Shown piece after piece: positions 18,379-30,256 of a stretch of 52,522 nt of DNA. Source of the stretch: Burkholderiales bacterium (GTDB lineage Bacteria > Pseudomonadota > Gammaproteobacteria > Burkholderiales > Usitatibacteraceae). The DNA lies in NCBI GenBank assembly GCA_025360815.1, contig JANYBL010000045.1, positions 1 to 52,522 on the forward strand. Reading direction: 5' to 3'. The position numbers and the translations under genes are program-made. Below the pieces are notes generated by a model. It did not search any database. It was not told the DNA's origin and saw only the letters and a program-made list of their open reading frames with translations. Numbering within the stretch: position 1 is the stretch's first letter; every line of letters starts with the position of its first letter.

Positions 18379-21228
18379 ATGCACAGGGATCAAATCAAAC
18401 TTCCGCAACGACTCACAGCGCGGCGCACCATTGCAAATATTTTTATTTCGATTTCGGCTGCTGTATTAACACTTGGTGCATCATCGTCGCTCCTCGCCAG
18501 CGAACAAGATCACCGCGAGTTTGAAGCAACGCTACACACGCCGTTCCGCTGGTCTGCCAATGGTGCAGCTCTCGCAAAAGCGCCGCTGGCGGCGCGTAGT
18601 TTTAAACTGAATTTTGAATTTCCGTTTGTTGAGCGTGCGCAGCTGATCGCCTGGCGACTCGAGCTCGTTGATGCCTCCGGTGCAGTCTTAAAACGCTGGC
18701 ATGGCACGGAATCACTGTTAGCCGAAGCGGTAAACGTCAGCGTGCCGTGGTCGGGTCAAGTCAATGGCAAACCGTTGGCCGAAGGTCATTATCGTGTCCG
18801 ACTATTGGCGAACGCGAACGACGCTGCTGCCATCGCCAAGAAGCCAACACTCGCATCGCGCGCCGAAATGGTTGACGATATATTGAGCGATTTGGACAAC
18901 CCGGAAGTGGTTGACCAAACATGGCCGATTATTGTTGGCTACCCTGCTGCGCCCGCCATGCCAAGCTTCGAAGCGCTACCGACCAATGCCGCCTCCCAGG
19001 TTGCAGTCGCCAACATTGAGGGAAGCAAAGGCCGTCTTGAGGTTGCGAAAGCCCAATCCGCTTCGGCCCTAAACGCGCTGCCCTATACCGTTTACTACGG
19101 AAATTTGCATAGCCAAACCAATCACAGTGATGGCGGTGGCGATGTCAGCACCTGTAAGGACGCGCAAGCGCCGCAGTCAGCACCATTTGGCCCCAGCGAT
19201 GCGTATCTGTTTGCTAAAAATCAAGGGCTTGATTTTTTGATGACCTCCGAACATAACCATTTGTTTGATGGCTCTACTGGAACCAACACTTCGGCAAATC
19301 CGGTGACTGTAAAGGCGTTGTACCAATCAGGCTTGACGGCGATGAATAATTTCAACGCTGCAAACCCGAGTTTCTTGGCGCTTTACGGCATGGAATGGGG
19401 CGTGATTAACAACGGCGGGCATTTGAATATTTTTAATTCAAATGAATTGCTCGGCTGGGAAAGTAATACCAGCGGCCAACTTTTAGCTGATACGCTCACG
19501 GCGAAAGGCGATTACGCCGGGCTCTACACATTGATGAACCAGCGCGGTTTGGTGGGTCAGTTCAATCATCCAGCATCAACCGGGCAATTCAATGCCGGCG
19601 GCGTTGATCTGGGCTACACCGCCGACGGCGATGCTGCCATGGCACTATGTGAAGTGTTGAATACATCGGCGTTTTCGAGCAACACGACCGAGACCGAAAC
19701 CGGTCGCTCCACCTTTGAGGGTGCCTGCCAAAAAGCGCTCGAGGCAGGCTATCACGTTGCCTTCAGCACTGACCAAGACAACCATTGCGCCAACTGGGGT
19801 GCTTCATACACCAATCGTACTGGCGTGTTGCTCGCAAATGGCACAACCCTGAATCGCACCAATTTCGTAAACGCACTGAAAGCACGTCGCGTGTTTGCGA
19901 GTATGGATAAAAATTCGCAACTCATTCTGACCGCAAACGGGCATCTCATGGGTGAGCGCTTTACGAATGCCGGCGCGCTGACATTGGTGGCAAATTTTGC
20001 GAACACGGCAGGCCGCACGGTGGCATCGGTGCAAATGTTAGAAGGCGTACCAGGGCGCAATGGAACCGTTTCAACGCTCTCTTCCACAGCAATAACGACA
20101 ATCACACCCACGATCGGCGAACACTTTTACTACGCGAAAGTGACGCAAGACGACGGCAAGATTTTGTGGTCGGCACCGGTTTGGGTTACACAGTCGAATG
20201 TGGCAACTGACACCACGCCACCAACGGTCTCGGCTTCTGAGACCGGCACCAGTGGCACGATTACGCTAGCCGCAACGGCAAGCGATAATGTTGGCGTAAC
20301 CAATGTTGAGTTCTATGTGGATGGCACATTGAAAGGCAGCAAAACGACTTCGCCTTATTCAATTACGCTGGATTCAACCACGCTGACAAACGGCGCACAC
20401 AGCCTCGTTGCCAAGGCATTTGATGCGGCTAATAATTCGGCTAGTTCCGCCACAGTAAACTTTACGCTAAGCAATGTTGTCGCGGGTGACACTACGCCAC
20501 CAACGGTTTCTGCGACCGAGACCGGCACGAGTGGCATCATCACGTTGGCAGCGACGGCCAATGACAATGTGGGCGTAACGAAAGTGGAGTTTTACGTTGA
20601 TGGCGTATTGAAAGGTAACAAAACCACCGCACCGTATTCCATCACGCTCGATTCAACCACGCTGACAAACGGGGCACACAGCCTCGTTGCCAAAGCATTT
20701 GACGCCGCCAACAATTCGGCAAGCTCATCTGCGGTGAGTTTTTCAGTCAGCAATACGGCTGCTTCACAAGAGTTGATTGTAAACGGCGGTTTTGAATCGG
20801 GCGTTACCGGCTGGACGGGAACAACCGGCGACATTGGTACGTTTACGGGCGAAGCCGCGTTCCAAGGCACGAAAAACGCCTGGATGGGTGGGAATGCCAC
20901 ATCAACGACGGAGACCCTCGCGCAAACCGTGACGATCCCATCAACAGCAACAACGGCGACGTTAAGCTTCTACCTGCATATCGATACCGCCGAGACCGGC
21001 ACCACCGTCTACGACAAGTTGACCGTGCAAGTCAGAAACACCAGCGGTACCGTGTTGAAAACCTTGGCGACTTATAGCAACGTAAATGCCGCCACCGGTT
21101 ATCAACAACGGACATTTGATTTGTCTGCCTATAAAGGTCAGACGATACAGATTTACTTTACCGAGACCGAAGATGCATCGTTACAAACCTCGTTTGTGTT
21201 GGATAACGTAAGTTTGATTTCGAAGTAA
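18379..21228 (+). CDS. exported PHP-like (CehA/McbA-type) metallohydrolase with Ig-like repeats
   Basis: The 949-residue protein starts at an ATG with AAAGGGA eight bases upstream and has a signal peptide (cleavage near SSLLAS). Residues about 237-480 form a PHP-type domain: YYGNLHSQTNHSDGGG, LDFLMTSEHNH, VGQFNHPAS and STDQDNHCANW hold the metal-type histidines and aspartates, but the first motif reads HSQ where most PHP enzymes have HxH. Two nearly identical 93-residue Ig-like units follow (611-703 and 704-796), then a 153-residue C-terminal module (797-949) shared with the protein at 22493-24850. Surface or extracellular hydrolysis is likely; the substrate is unknown. A strong terminator follows. 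Confidence 0.82.
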   Translation: MHRDQIKLPQRLTARRTIANIFISISAAVLTLGASSSLLASEQDHREFEATLHTPFRWSANGAALAKAPLAARSFKLNFEFPFVERAQLIAWRLELVDASGAVLKRWHGTESLLAEAVNVSVPWSGQVNGKPLAEGHYRVRLLANANDAAAIAKKPTLASRAEMVDDILSDLDNPEVVDQTWPIIVGYPAAPAMPSFEALPTNAASQVAVANIEGSKGRLEVAKAQSASALNALPYTVYYGNLHSQTNHSDGGGDVSTCKDAQAPQSAPFGPSDAYLFAKNQGLDFLMTSEHNHLFDGSTGTNTSANPVTVKALYQSGLTAMNNFNAANPSFLALYGMEWGVINNGGHLNIFNSNELLGWESNTSGQLLADTLTAKGDYAGLYTLMNQRGLVGQFNHPASTGQFNAGGVDLGYTADGDAAMALCEVLNTSAFSSNTTETETGRSTFEGACQKALEAGYHVAFSTDQDNHCANWGASYTNRTGVLLANGTTLNRTNFVNALKARRVFASMDKNSQLILTANGHLMGERFTNAGALTLVANFANTAGRTVASVQMLEGVPGRNGTVSTLSSTAITTITPTIGEHFYYAKVTQDDGKILWSAPVWVTQSNVATDTTPPTVSASETGTSGTITLAATASDNVGVTNVEFYVDGTLKGSKTTSPYSITLDSTTLTNGAHSLVAKAFDAANNSASSATVNFTLSNVVAGDTTPPTVSATETGTSGIITLAATANDNVGVTKVEFYVDGVLKGNKTTAPYSITLDSTTLTNGAHSLVAKAFDAANNSASSSAVSFSVSNTAASQELIVNGGFESGVTGWTGTTGDIGTFTGEAAFQGTKNAWMGGNATSTTETLAQTVTIPSTATTATLSFYLHIDTAETGTTVYDKLTVQVRNTSGTVLKTLATYSNVNAATGYQQRTFDLSAYKGQTIQIYFTETEDASLQTSFVLDNVSLISK
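20209..20760 (+). repeat. tandem duplication of a 279-base Ig-domain unit
   Basis: Units at 20209-20487 and 20488-20760 each begin DTTPPTVSA and run through SITLDSTTLTNGAHSLVAKAFDAANNSAS. They are strongly alike in DNA sequence as well as protein, with an exact 279-base register, showing a recent in-frame duplication. Confidence 0.92.
20767..21228 (+). repeat. 462-base C-terminal module, copy 1
   Basis: This 153-codon block plus stop has the same length as 24389-24850 with no gaps. Over the last 290 bases only about ten substitutions separate the copies, all silent. The module opens NGGFE..GWTGTTGDIG and ends SFVLDNVSLISK, a beta-rich, galactose-binding-like fold by appearance. Confidence 0.93.
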
Positions 21229-21302
21229 TTGATTGAGCAATTTGTAATTGTAGAAGCGGCGCAGACGATTCGAACTGCCAAGTCAATGCGTTAGCGCCGT
21301 GA

Positions 21303-21332
21303 AATGCCCCCCGAAATTCGGGGGGCATTTTT
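21303..21332 (+). terminator. rho-independent terminator after the PHP-like gene
   Basis: AATGCCCCCCGAA and TTCGGGGGGCATT form a 13-base perfect stem with a minimal loop, followed by TTTTTC, about 75 bases past the stop. It closes transcription of the large exported protein gene. Confidence 0.93.
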
Positions 21333-21529
21333 CGTTGTGAGCGCGTTTTTAGGGTTGCAGTCCAAAGCGGAAAATCGAAACGGCTTACTAGCAAGTACAT
21401 AGAGCGGGATTAACTGTTGATATAGATATAGCGGCCGATATTCTGCAAAGAACAAACGCTCAGTTTGAGATTGACATCCCCATATGTTGGCGCGAGAAGA
21501 AAACGTCCATTCAGTCAGGCAAGCGGTTT

Positions 21530-21580
21530 GATTGTTTTGTTTCGATGTTTGACTGTTTTGTTTCGATGTTTGATTGTTGG
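21530..21580. repeat. 21-base tandem repeat, two full copies and a partial third
   Basis: GATTGTTTTGTTTCGATGTT-type units occupy 21530-21550 and 21551-21571, differing by one base, and a third starts at 21572 with GATTGTTGG. It stands alone in the intergenic space; with only two copies and no spacers it is not a CRISPR. Confidence 0.88.
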
Positions 21581-21788
21581 TTATTTTTTAAACAAATCCC
21601 TCGATTCGCGTGTATGCAGGTTGGGTCAGCGAAATGCCCCGCCAAGCGTTGCTTAATCATTCTGGCCTGCGCGTTTGCATTTTGTCGGTAGAGCGCTATT
21701 TTCGAATGGTGCTACCATCGGCGTTCGCAGTTTTTAATTTTATTGCGCGGACTGATAGTTCGCTCACCACATCGAAAGTCACTTCATC

Positions 21789-22178
21789 ATGCTAAAAAAG
21801 CGCATCACTGGCGGTTTACTCCTAACCGCGTTGCTCTCATTTCAAACTACTCTTTTCGCAGAGACCAAAGCGACACCATCTGGCGTCGCGGGCATCGTTA
21901 GTTTGTCGCCGGGCTGCCCAGGGCCACAACGCAAGGATCAGGACTGCACCAAACCCGTTGTTGGCAAAGTTGTTGAACTTTTGGATCACAAGGGCAAGGT
22001 TGTCGGCAAGGCGACAACCGGTGACGATGGCAAATTCGCTATTAACGCCAAGCACGGAAAATATTCGTTGAAAGTGAATGTTGAAGCGATGTACCCGAAA
22101 TGCCCCAATGTTGATGTCACGATTAAACGCCATGCGATGACCGAATCGAATATTGCCTGCGACAGCGGAATGCGCTAG
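21789..22178 (+). CDS. secreted carboxypeptidase-regulatory/SpaA-like single-domain protein
   Basis: A 129-residue exported protein with a signal peptide (MLKKRITGGLLLTALLSFQT, cleavage near LFAE). The mature part is one prealbumin-like beta domain: VVGKVVELLDHKGKVVGKATTGDDGKFAINAKHGKYSLKV is the pattern of carboxypeptidase-regulatory or SpaA-type folds. Four cysteines (two in GCPG...DC, and in PKCP and IACD) could form disulfides. It lies between the two large exported proteins on the same strand; a role as an accessory periplasmic or surface protein is inferred only from position. The ribosome binding site is weak. Confidence 0.75.
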   Translation: MLKKRITGGLLLTALLSFQTTLFAETKATPSGVAGIVSLSPGCPGPQRKDQDCTKPVVGKVVELLDHKGKVVGKATTGDDGKFAINAKHGKYSLKVNVEAMYPKCPNVDVTIKRHAMTESNIACDSGMR

Positions 22179-22492
22179 TTAGGCTCGTTACTAGGATGCG
22201 CAAAAAGGCCAAGGGCGGCAGTTGCCATCCCAACAATCCGTTGTGCGGCGTTTGTTGTAAAAAAACACAACTTGCAAAGCGCCTGAATGCCAGCATAGGC
22301 GTACTCCATCAGCCCGCGCTTATGATTACGCCTAAAATAATGCATACAGTTGTGAACTAAATTCAAAACTCTGATGTAGACTCCCGCAGCCATCGAATTC
22401 ACAGGGATTAACAATTTTCGACTGGTTGAACTAAAGTGCGGCGCCGGCCACAAGCTGGCGCCATTACATTTTTTGTTAAAAGGGGAAGTCGC
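22179..22492. other. 314-base gap before the second exported protein
   Basis: A minus-strand open frame (22175-22453) fills most of it and is rich in cysteine and aromatic residues, but it has no recognisable family, no ribosome binding site and overlaps the next gene's ribosome-binding region. I consider it non-coding. The AGGGGAAG at 22481 is the ribosome binding site of the next gene. Confidence 0.45.
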
Positions 22493-24850
22493 ATGACTGT
22501 ATGTCTAAGCCGCAAGTTGCGGATTGCAGCAATCTTGTTTTCGTCTGTACCGTTTTTGTCAGTCCCGTCACTCGTATCAGCACAGGGAGCTGTATCGAGT
22601 AGTGCAGTTCACCACGACAAAATCAATAGTTTAAGAAATATTTCTCCCTCCAAAACGGGCTATACCTTTGTCGAGCCAGCGACTGATTCAGGTCCTTTTG
22701 GTGGCGTTGGTTCGCCAATTTTGATTCGCGATCTTGCTGCACAACGTGGTGCGGCCAGTAGCCCGTTGGCGGCAGCGACCCCGGGCTTAGGATTCGATGG
22801 CGTGGGCAACGGCTTCACCGGTCCGCAGGGCGCCTACACGGTGCAATCGGCACCACCGGACACCACCGGCGCCATTGGCCGCACACAGTATGTCCAATGG
22901 GTGAATTCCAGCTTCGCAGTATTTGACAAAACCACCGGCAACGCAGTTTATGGACCGGTCGCCGGAAACACCTTGTGGACTGGCTTCGGCGGCAAATGCG
23001 AAACCCAGAATGACGGCGATCCCATCGTTCAGTATGACAAGGCCGCTGACCGTTGGGTGATGACCCAGTTTGCAGTTCCGACTGGCGGGCCGTTTTTTGA
23101 ATGTGTGGCCGTATCGCAAACATCTGATGCAACCGGCGCGTACAACCGCTACGCATTCCAGTATTCGGGATTCAACGATTACCCCAAACTTGGTGTGTGG
23201 CCGGATGCTTACTACGTCACTTTCAATATGTTCTCGACCACCAACGCATTCACTGGTACGAAAGTATGTGCCTATGACCGCGCTGCCATGCTCGCGGGTC
23301 GGGCAGCAACGCAGCAGTGTGTAGACTTGGGTGTCAATTACGGCGGTGTATTACCGGCAGATCTCGATGGCAGCACGCCACCACCAGCCGGCTCGCCGAA
23401 TTACTTGATTAGCGTTGGCACCAATAATTTGAACTTTTGGAAATTCAAAGTGGATTGGGCAACGCCGACTAACAGCAAAGTGACGGGCCCCACAGCGATT
23501 GCGGTCACAGCGTTTAACGCGGCTTGCGGTGGTGGCACTTGTATTCCACAACCTGGCACAACCCAGCAACTGGACTCGTTGGCCGATCGCATGATGTTCC
23601 GCTTCGCCTATCGCAATTTTGGCGACCATGAATCGTTGTTGGCGTCGCATTCAGTACAGGCCGGAACAACCGCATCGGCCGTTCGCTGGTACGAAATTCG
23701 TAACCCAAGTGGTACACCAACGATTTATCAACAATCAAGCTATGCGCCGGATTCAACATCGCGCTGGATGGGCAGTGTTGCGATGGACAAACAGGGCAAT
23801 ATGGCCGCCGGTTACAGCGTTTCCAGCTCAGCTGTTAAGCCATCATTGCGCTACGCAACGCGTTTGTCTACCGATGCTCTCAATACGTTGAGCAACGAAA
23901 CCACGATTGTTGCTGGAAATGGCTCGCAGCTTCCGTCGGGAACAAAGGCGCTCAGCCGTTGGGGTGATTACACCCACATGTCGATTGATCCGGTCGATGA
24001 TTGCACGTTCTGGTACACCGGCCAATACCTAAAAGCGAATGGCTCGTTTAATTGGAGCACACGCATCACTTCATTTAAATTGCCTAGCTGTGGCGGCGTC
24101 GTTGTGGGTACACCGTTGGCTTTTGGTACGCAGCCAGCCAACACCACTGTAGCCGTAAATACCAGCGCCACGTTCAGCGTTAGTGTATCCGGCGGTACAG
24201 CACCATACGTTTACAACTGGTACAAAAACGGGTCCTTGGTGAGCGCTGGCAATTCGCCATCGTATAGCTTCACCGCAGCTGCCGCTGACAATGGCGCCGT
24301 GTTCAAAGCAGTTGTGACCGATAGCGCAAGCCCAGTTGCATCTGTGACAAGCGGCAATGCAACATTGACCGTTACAACCGTTGTGCCCCAAGAACTCATG
24401 GTCAACGGCGGCTTTGAATTAGGCACAACCGGCTGGACAGGAACAACCGGCGACATTGGTACGTTTACAGGCGAAGCCGCATTCCAGGGCACAAAAAACG
24501 CTTGGATGGGCGGCAACGGCTCCGCGATTACTGAAACTCTTGGCCAAACCGTAGCAATTCCATCAACGGCAACAACGGCGACGTTAAGCTTCTACCTGCA
24601 TATCGATACCGCCGAGACCGGCACTACCGTCTACGACAAGTTGACCGTGCAAGTCAGAAACACCAGCGGTACCGTGTTGAAAACCTTGGCGACTTATAGC
24701 AACGTAAATGCCGCCACCGGTTATCAACAACGTACATTTGATTTGTCTGCTTACAAAGGTCAGACGATACAGATTTACTTTACCGAAACTGAAGACGCAT
24801 CGTTACAAACCTCGTTCGTGTTGGATAACGTGAGTTTGATTTCGAAGTGA
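22493..24850 (+). CDS. large exported protein of unknown function with Ig-like domain and shared C-terminal module
   Basis: The 785-residue protein starts at the ATG behind AGGGGAAG and has a signal peptide (cleavage near LVSAQ). Residues about 90-530 are a beta-rich region beginning PPDTTGAIGRTQYVQWVNSSFAVFDK, with DGDPIVQYDKAADRWVMTQF and YKLGVWPD-like motifs that recall propeller-type secreted proteins; I do not recognise a catalytic set. An Ig-like domain (about 540-630, TTVAVNTSATFSVSVSGGTAPY) precedes the 153-residue C-terminal module (633-785) shared with the PHP-like protein. It ends the exported-protein island and is followed by a bidirectional terminator. Adhesion or binding to an extracellular polymer is a guess. 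Confidence 0.8.
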   Translation: MTVCLSRKLRIAAILFSSVPFLSVPSLVSAQGAVSSSAVHHDKINSLRNISPSKTGYTFVEPATDSGPFGGVGSPILIRDLAAQRGAASSPLAAATPGLGFDGVGNGFTGPQGAYTVQSAPPDTTGAIGRTQYVQWVNSSFAVFDKTTGNAVYGPVAGNTLWTGFGGKCETQNDGDPIVQYDKAADRWVMTQFAVPTGGPFFECVAVSQTSDATGAYNRYAFQYSGFNDYPKLGVWPDAYYVTFNMFSTTNAFTGTKVCAYDRAAMLAGRAATQQCVDLGVNYGGVLPADLDGSTPPPAGSPNYLISVGTNNLNFWKFKVDWATPTNSKVTGPTAIAVTAFNAACGGGTCIPQPGTTQQLDSLADRMMFRFAYRNFGDHESLLASHSVQAGTTASAVRWYEIRNPSGTPTIYQQSSYAPDSTSRWMGSVAMDKQGNMAAGYSVSSSAVKPSLRYATRLSTDALNTLSNETTIVAGNGSQLPSGTKALSRWGDYTHMSIDPVDDCTFWYTGQYLKANGSFNWSTRITSFKLPSCGGVVVGTPLAFGTQPANTTVAVNTSATFSVSVSGGTAPYVYNWYKNGSLVSAGNSPSYSFTAAAADNGAVFKAVVTDSASPVASVTSGNATLTVTTVVPQELMVNGGFELGTTGWTGTTGDIGTFTGEAAFQGTKNAWMGGNGSAITETLGQTVAIPSTATTATLSFYLHIDTAETGTTVYDKLTVQVRNTSGTVLKTLATYSNVNAATGYQQRTFDLSAYKGQTIQIYFTETEDASLQTSFVLDNVSLISK
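24389..24850 (+). repeat. 462-base C-terminal module, copy 2
   Basis: It is the same length as 20767-21228 and colinear with it. The first third has several amino-acid differences, whereas the last 290 bases differ only silently, a pattern expected from gene conversion or recent transfer of one end. Confidence 0.93.
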
Positions 24851-24874
24851 TTTGCATTTGAATATGTTGCAACC

Positions 24875-24909
24875 AAAAAACGGCTCCGATTAACGGAGCC
24901 GTTTTTTTT
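24875..24909. terminator. bidirectional rho-independent terminator
   Basis: CGGCTCCG (24881-24888) and CGGAGCCG (24894-24901) form a perfect eight-base stem with loop ATTAA, flanked by six A and eight T. It works in both directions between the exported protein gene and the convergent biotin-operon end. Confidence 0.95.
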
Positions 24910-24945
24910 GGCGCGCGTTTTTGCGAATCAACATTCGCGACATCG

Positions 24946-27159
<2,214 letters not shown>

Positions 27160-27163
<4 letters not shown>

Positions 27164-27951
27164 GTTGTGGGTGATTGCAAATGATTTAATACGTGGTTCA
27201 AAAATATTTTCCGGTGCGACAGAAATGGCGCATGCGCTGCATGCGGAATCAGCGCGTATTGTGCATTCGGCATAGTCTCAGCCAGCCATCTTGCAGCACC
27301 CTCGCGGGTGAGTGCATCATGGTCGCCTTGAATGACAAGCGTTGGGTGGAGGATGTCCGGGACATCGCCACGCAGGTCGCTTCGGCGCAATATTTCCAAC
27401 CCTGCCTGTAACGATGCCGCTATCGGCTCGCCGCGCAGGCTCATCGCACGTTGCAGCGCCGAAACCGCAATGCGGGCGTCCGGCTGATGCAGCGCTTGCA
27501 ACGCTAAAAAACCACGAATTGTCGCTGCATAATTATTACTAAGGCTTTCTGAAAAATTATTCAGCACATCCGCCTTCGTACCGTGCGACCCGTCCGGCCA
27601 ATCATCGCTTGCGACAAATTTCGGTGTTGTAGCAACGAGTATTAGTTTTTGAACCAATGCGGGATGCCGCCTCGCCAAGGCAAGCGCAAATTGACCGCCG
27701 ATTGACCATCCCATGACATGGCATGGGCCGACCAGCGCTGCCGAGAGTGAATCCGCTACCGCGTCAACAGTCGTGAGCGACACATCACGCGAGAAGCCAT
27801 GCCCCGGCAGATCAACAATCTGCAAGGTGAAGTGCGCCGCAAGTGCATCGCGAACACCATCCCAAATCGCGCCGTTCAAGCCCCATCCGTGCAGCATTGC
27901 AATTGATGGTTGTGTACGATCGCGACCAACGGTTTCAATAAACAAACTCAT
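27160..27951 (-). CDS. bioH: pimeloyl-[acyl-carrier protein] methyl ester esterase BioH
   Basis: BioH removes the methyl group that BioC added, ending pimeloyl chain growth. The alpha/beta hydrolase triad is visible: the serine in GWSIGG near residue 82, aspartate in QGDHDAL near 210 and histidine in HAAHAPF near 240. AMLHGWGLNGAIWDGV supplies the oxyanion region. The length of 263 residues is normal. It lies between bioF and bioC with ATGA overlaps on both sides, which fits its role with BioC. Confidence 0.95.
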
Positions 27952-29174
27952 GTTGGATTGTGGCCAATGCGTTGGCCGACACCTTGGCCTACGTTCTGCC
28001 CCAACAGCAATACTTCAATATCGGTAATCGCCGTCACCAAATCAAACACATCCTCGGTAGTGTGGTTCGCGTTCAGCGAGACGCGCAGCCGTGCTGTGCC
28101 AGCAGGCACCGTGGGCGGGCGAATGGCGGGCACCAGCATATGGCGCTCGCGCAACGCTTCAGAGAACGCCATCGCATTCGCGTTGCTGCCGACAATAATT
28201 GGCTGAATTGCTGTTTGCGAGAACGGTGTTTTGGCGTATTGCAGTTTCAGAGAATCGGAAAAAAAATCGATGAGCGTGCGCAAATGACGACGACGCTCGT
28301 GATCCTCCACCATAATATCCAAGCTCACCAACATGGCTGCTGCAATGGCGGGTGGCGTGGCGGTGGCGAACAGATAGGTACGCGCGGTTTGCATAATCCA
28401 CTCGATGACATCCTCGTGTGCGGCCACAAATGCGCCATAGCCGCCTGCCGCTTTGCCGAGGGTTGCCATATAAACGATGCGCTCATTTTTTAAATTGAGC
28501 AGCTCTAGTACCCCTTTGCCGCGATAGCCCAACACGCCAAATCCGTGCGCATCGTCGATCACCAGCATCGCATCATAGCGCTCCGCAAGTTCCAACATTT
28601 CGGCTAACGGTGCGATGTCGCCATCCATGCTGAAGACGGCATCAGTGGCGATGATTTTACGACCGGCCGACCTTGCATCGGCAGCATTACCTAGCAACGC
28701 TTCCAGTTTTTTTAAATCGTTGTGCGGAAAGCGTTTGAATTCCGCACGGGACAACACCGCACCGTCATTCAAACAAGCGTGATTTAATTTATCGGCGAAA
28801 ATGGTGTCCCCGCGCCCGGCCAGCGCAGTAAGAATGCCTAAATTAGCCGCGTAGCCCGATGAAAACAGCAGCGCTTTGGGCAAGCCTAAAAATTCCGCCA
28901 AACGCAATTCCAGATCATGATGCGGCTGCATATGCCCCGTTACCATATGCGATGCCGCCGCGCCCAAGCCGTAGCGTTTGAGCGCGTGTATGGCTGCTGC
29001 CACCACACGCGGATGATTCGCTAAGCCCAAATAATCATTGCTGGCATACGACATCACCCGTTCGCCATCAATAATCATCGACGCGTCTTGCGGGCTGGAG
29101 ACCAGACGCCGCGTGCGGAGTTGTTCGGCCTGCGCTAACTCAAACAGCGCGTTGGAAAAATCAGAGATAGGCAT
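27948..29174 (-). CDS. bioF: 8-amino-7-oxononanoate synthase
   Basis: BioF condenses pimeloyl-ACP with alanine, using PLP. The fold-type I aminotransferase features are visible: YLGLANHPRV near the start, HACLNDGAVLSRAEFKRFPHND, the PLP aspartate in DDAHGFGVLG and the PLP lysine in ATLGKAAGGYGA near residue 240. At 408 residues it is a little longer than average, with a C-terminal extension. It follows bioB by 53 bases and overlaps bioH. Confidence 0.96.
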   Translation of the reverse strand: MPISDFSNALFELAQAEQLRTRRLVSSPQDASMIIDGERVMSYASNDYLGLANHPRVVAAAIHALKRYGLGAAASHMVTGHMQPHHDLELRLAEFLGLPKALLFSSGYAANLGILTALAGRGDTIFADKLNHACLNDGAVLSRAEFKRFPHNDLKKLEALLGNAADARSAGRKIIATDAVFSMDGDIAPLAEMLELAERYDAMLVIDDAHGFGVLGYRGKGVLELLNLKNERIVYMATLGKAAGGYGAFVAAHEDVIEWIMQTARTYLFATATPPAIAAAMLVSLDIMVEDHERRRHLRTLIDFFSDSLKLQYAKTPFSQTAIQPIIVGSNANAMAFSEALRERHMLVPAIRPPTVPAGTARLRVSLNANHTTEDVFDLVTAITDIEVLLLGQNVGQGVGQRIGHNPT

Positions 29175-29227
29175 TGCTGAATTAGAACTAAGTAAAACTA
29201 AGTGAAACGAAATAACGTTAGATGAAG

Positions 29228-30256
29228 TTACAGCGATGTGATGCCGAGCTTCGCAAACAACGCTTTATCGCGTGTCACATCAGGGTTGCCCGTGGTGAGC
29301 AATTTTTCGCCGTAGAAAATCGAATTCGCACCGGCTAAAAAGCACATCGCTTGCGTGGCCTCGTTCATCTCTTGCCGCCCAGCCGACAACCTGACGAAAC
29401 TTGCCGGCATCGTGATGCGTGCGACGGCGATGGTGCGCACAAAATCGGTCCAATCAATTGCTTTTTCGCCGCCCAGTTTATCGTGTAGCGGCGTACCCTC
29501 GACCTGCACCAAATAATTGATGGGCACGGATTGTGGTTGTGGATTCATGTTCGCTAATTGCGCGATCAGTCCCGCACGCTCACGCTGCGATTCGCCCATG
29601 CCAACAATTCCGCCTGAACACACATTCACGCCCGCGCCACGCACGCGATCCAGCGTGTCGAGCCGATCCTGATAATCGCGAGTGGTGATGACTTCACCGT
29701 AAAACTCCGGCGCGGTATCGAGGTTGTGGTTGTAATAATCCAGCCCCGCGTTTTTGAGCTGCTCGGCTTGGCCGTCTTTTAACATGCCCAGCGTGCAGCA
29801 GGTCTCTAAGCCGAGAGCTTTGACCTCGCGCACCATATCGAGCACCGGATCAAGGTCACGTTGCTTCGGGCCACGCCAGGCGGCGCCCATGCAAAAACGT
29901 GACGCGCCGTTTTCTTTGGCGAGCTTAGCGGTGGCGACGACCGTCGCCAAATCGAGCATCTCTTCGCTTTCGACTTCGGTGTGGTAACGCGCCGCTTGAG
30001 GGCAATAGCCGCAGTCTTCAGAGCAGCCGCCGGTTTTAATCGAGAGTAGTGTGGAAAGCTGCACTTTGTTTGCATCATGATTGGCGCGATGCACTGTTTG
30101 CGCTTGATGGATCAAATCGGCAAACGGCAAGTTAAATAACGCCTCGATAGCATCGATGGCGAGCAGTGGCGATGCGGCAGCACTATCGGTTGCGTCATGC
30201 CAAGATGCTGGCACTGAAATGGACTGGATCGATTTGCGTTCGGTGATAACGGGCAT
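29228..30256 (-). CDS. bioB: biotin synthase
   Basis: BioB is the radical-SAM enzyme that inserts sulfur into dethiobiotin. The 4Fe-4S cysteines C78, C82 and C85 are in [10 protein letters not shown], and the 2Fe-2S region includes the cysteines in [12 protein letters not shown] and CCTLGML. The 342-residue length fits. An AGGTAA ribosome binding site precedes the ATG. It is the first gene of the minus-strand operon bioB-F-H-C-D plus the copper chaperone gene. No bioA is in the window. Confidence 0.97.
   Translation of the reverse strand: MPVITERKSIQSISVPASWHDATDSAAASPLLAIDAIEALFNLPFADLIHQAQTVHRANHDANKVQLSTLLSIKTGGCSEDCGYCPQAARYHTEVESEEMLDLATVVATAKLAKENGASRFCMGAAWRGPKQRDLDPVLDMVREVKALGLETCCTLGMLKDGQAEQLKNAGLDYYNHNLDTAPEFYGEVITTRDYQDRLDTLDRVRGAGVNVCSGGIVGMGESQRERAGLIAQLANMNPQPQSVPINYLVQVEGTPLHDKLGGEKAIDWTDFVRTIAVARITMPASFVRLSAGRQEMNEATQAMCFLAGANSIFYGEKLLTTGNPDVTRDKALFAKLGITSL

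Larger units (their letters stand above)
21229..21788. other. 560-base intergenic region with terminator and a short tandem repeat
   Basis: Apart from the terminator and the 21-base tandem repeat, nothing coding is supported. The short open frames have no ribosome binding site or recognisable protein. The promoter for the gene at 21789 must lie toward the right end. Confidence 0.5.

Noticed and set aside
21530-21580. Suspected CRISPR-like repeat
   Set aside because: The units are directly adjacent with no spacers and only two full copies exist.
22175-22453. 92-residue minus-strand open frame between exported-protein genes
   Set aside because: No ribosome binding site, no recognisable family, and it overlaps the start signals of the next gene.
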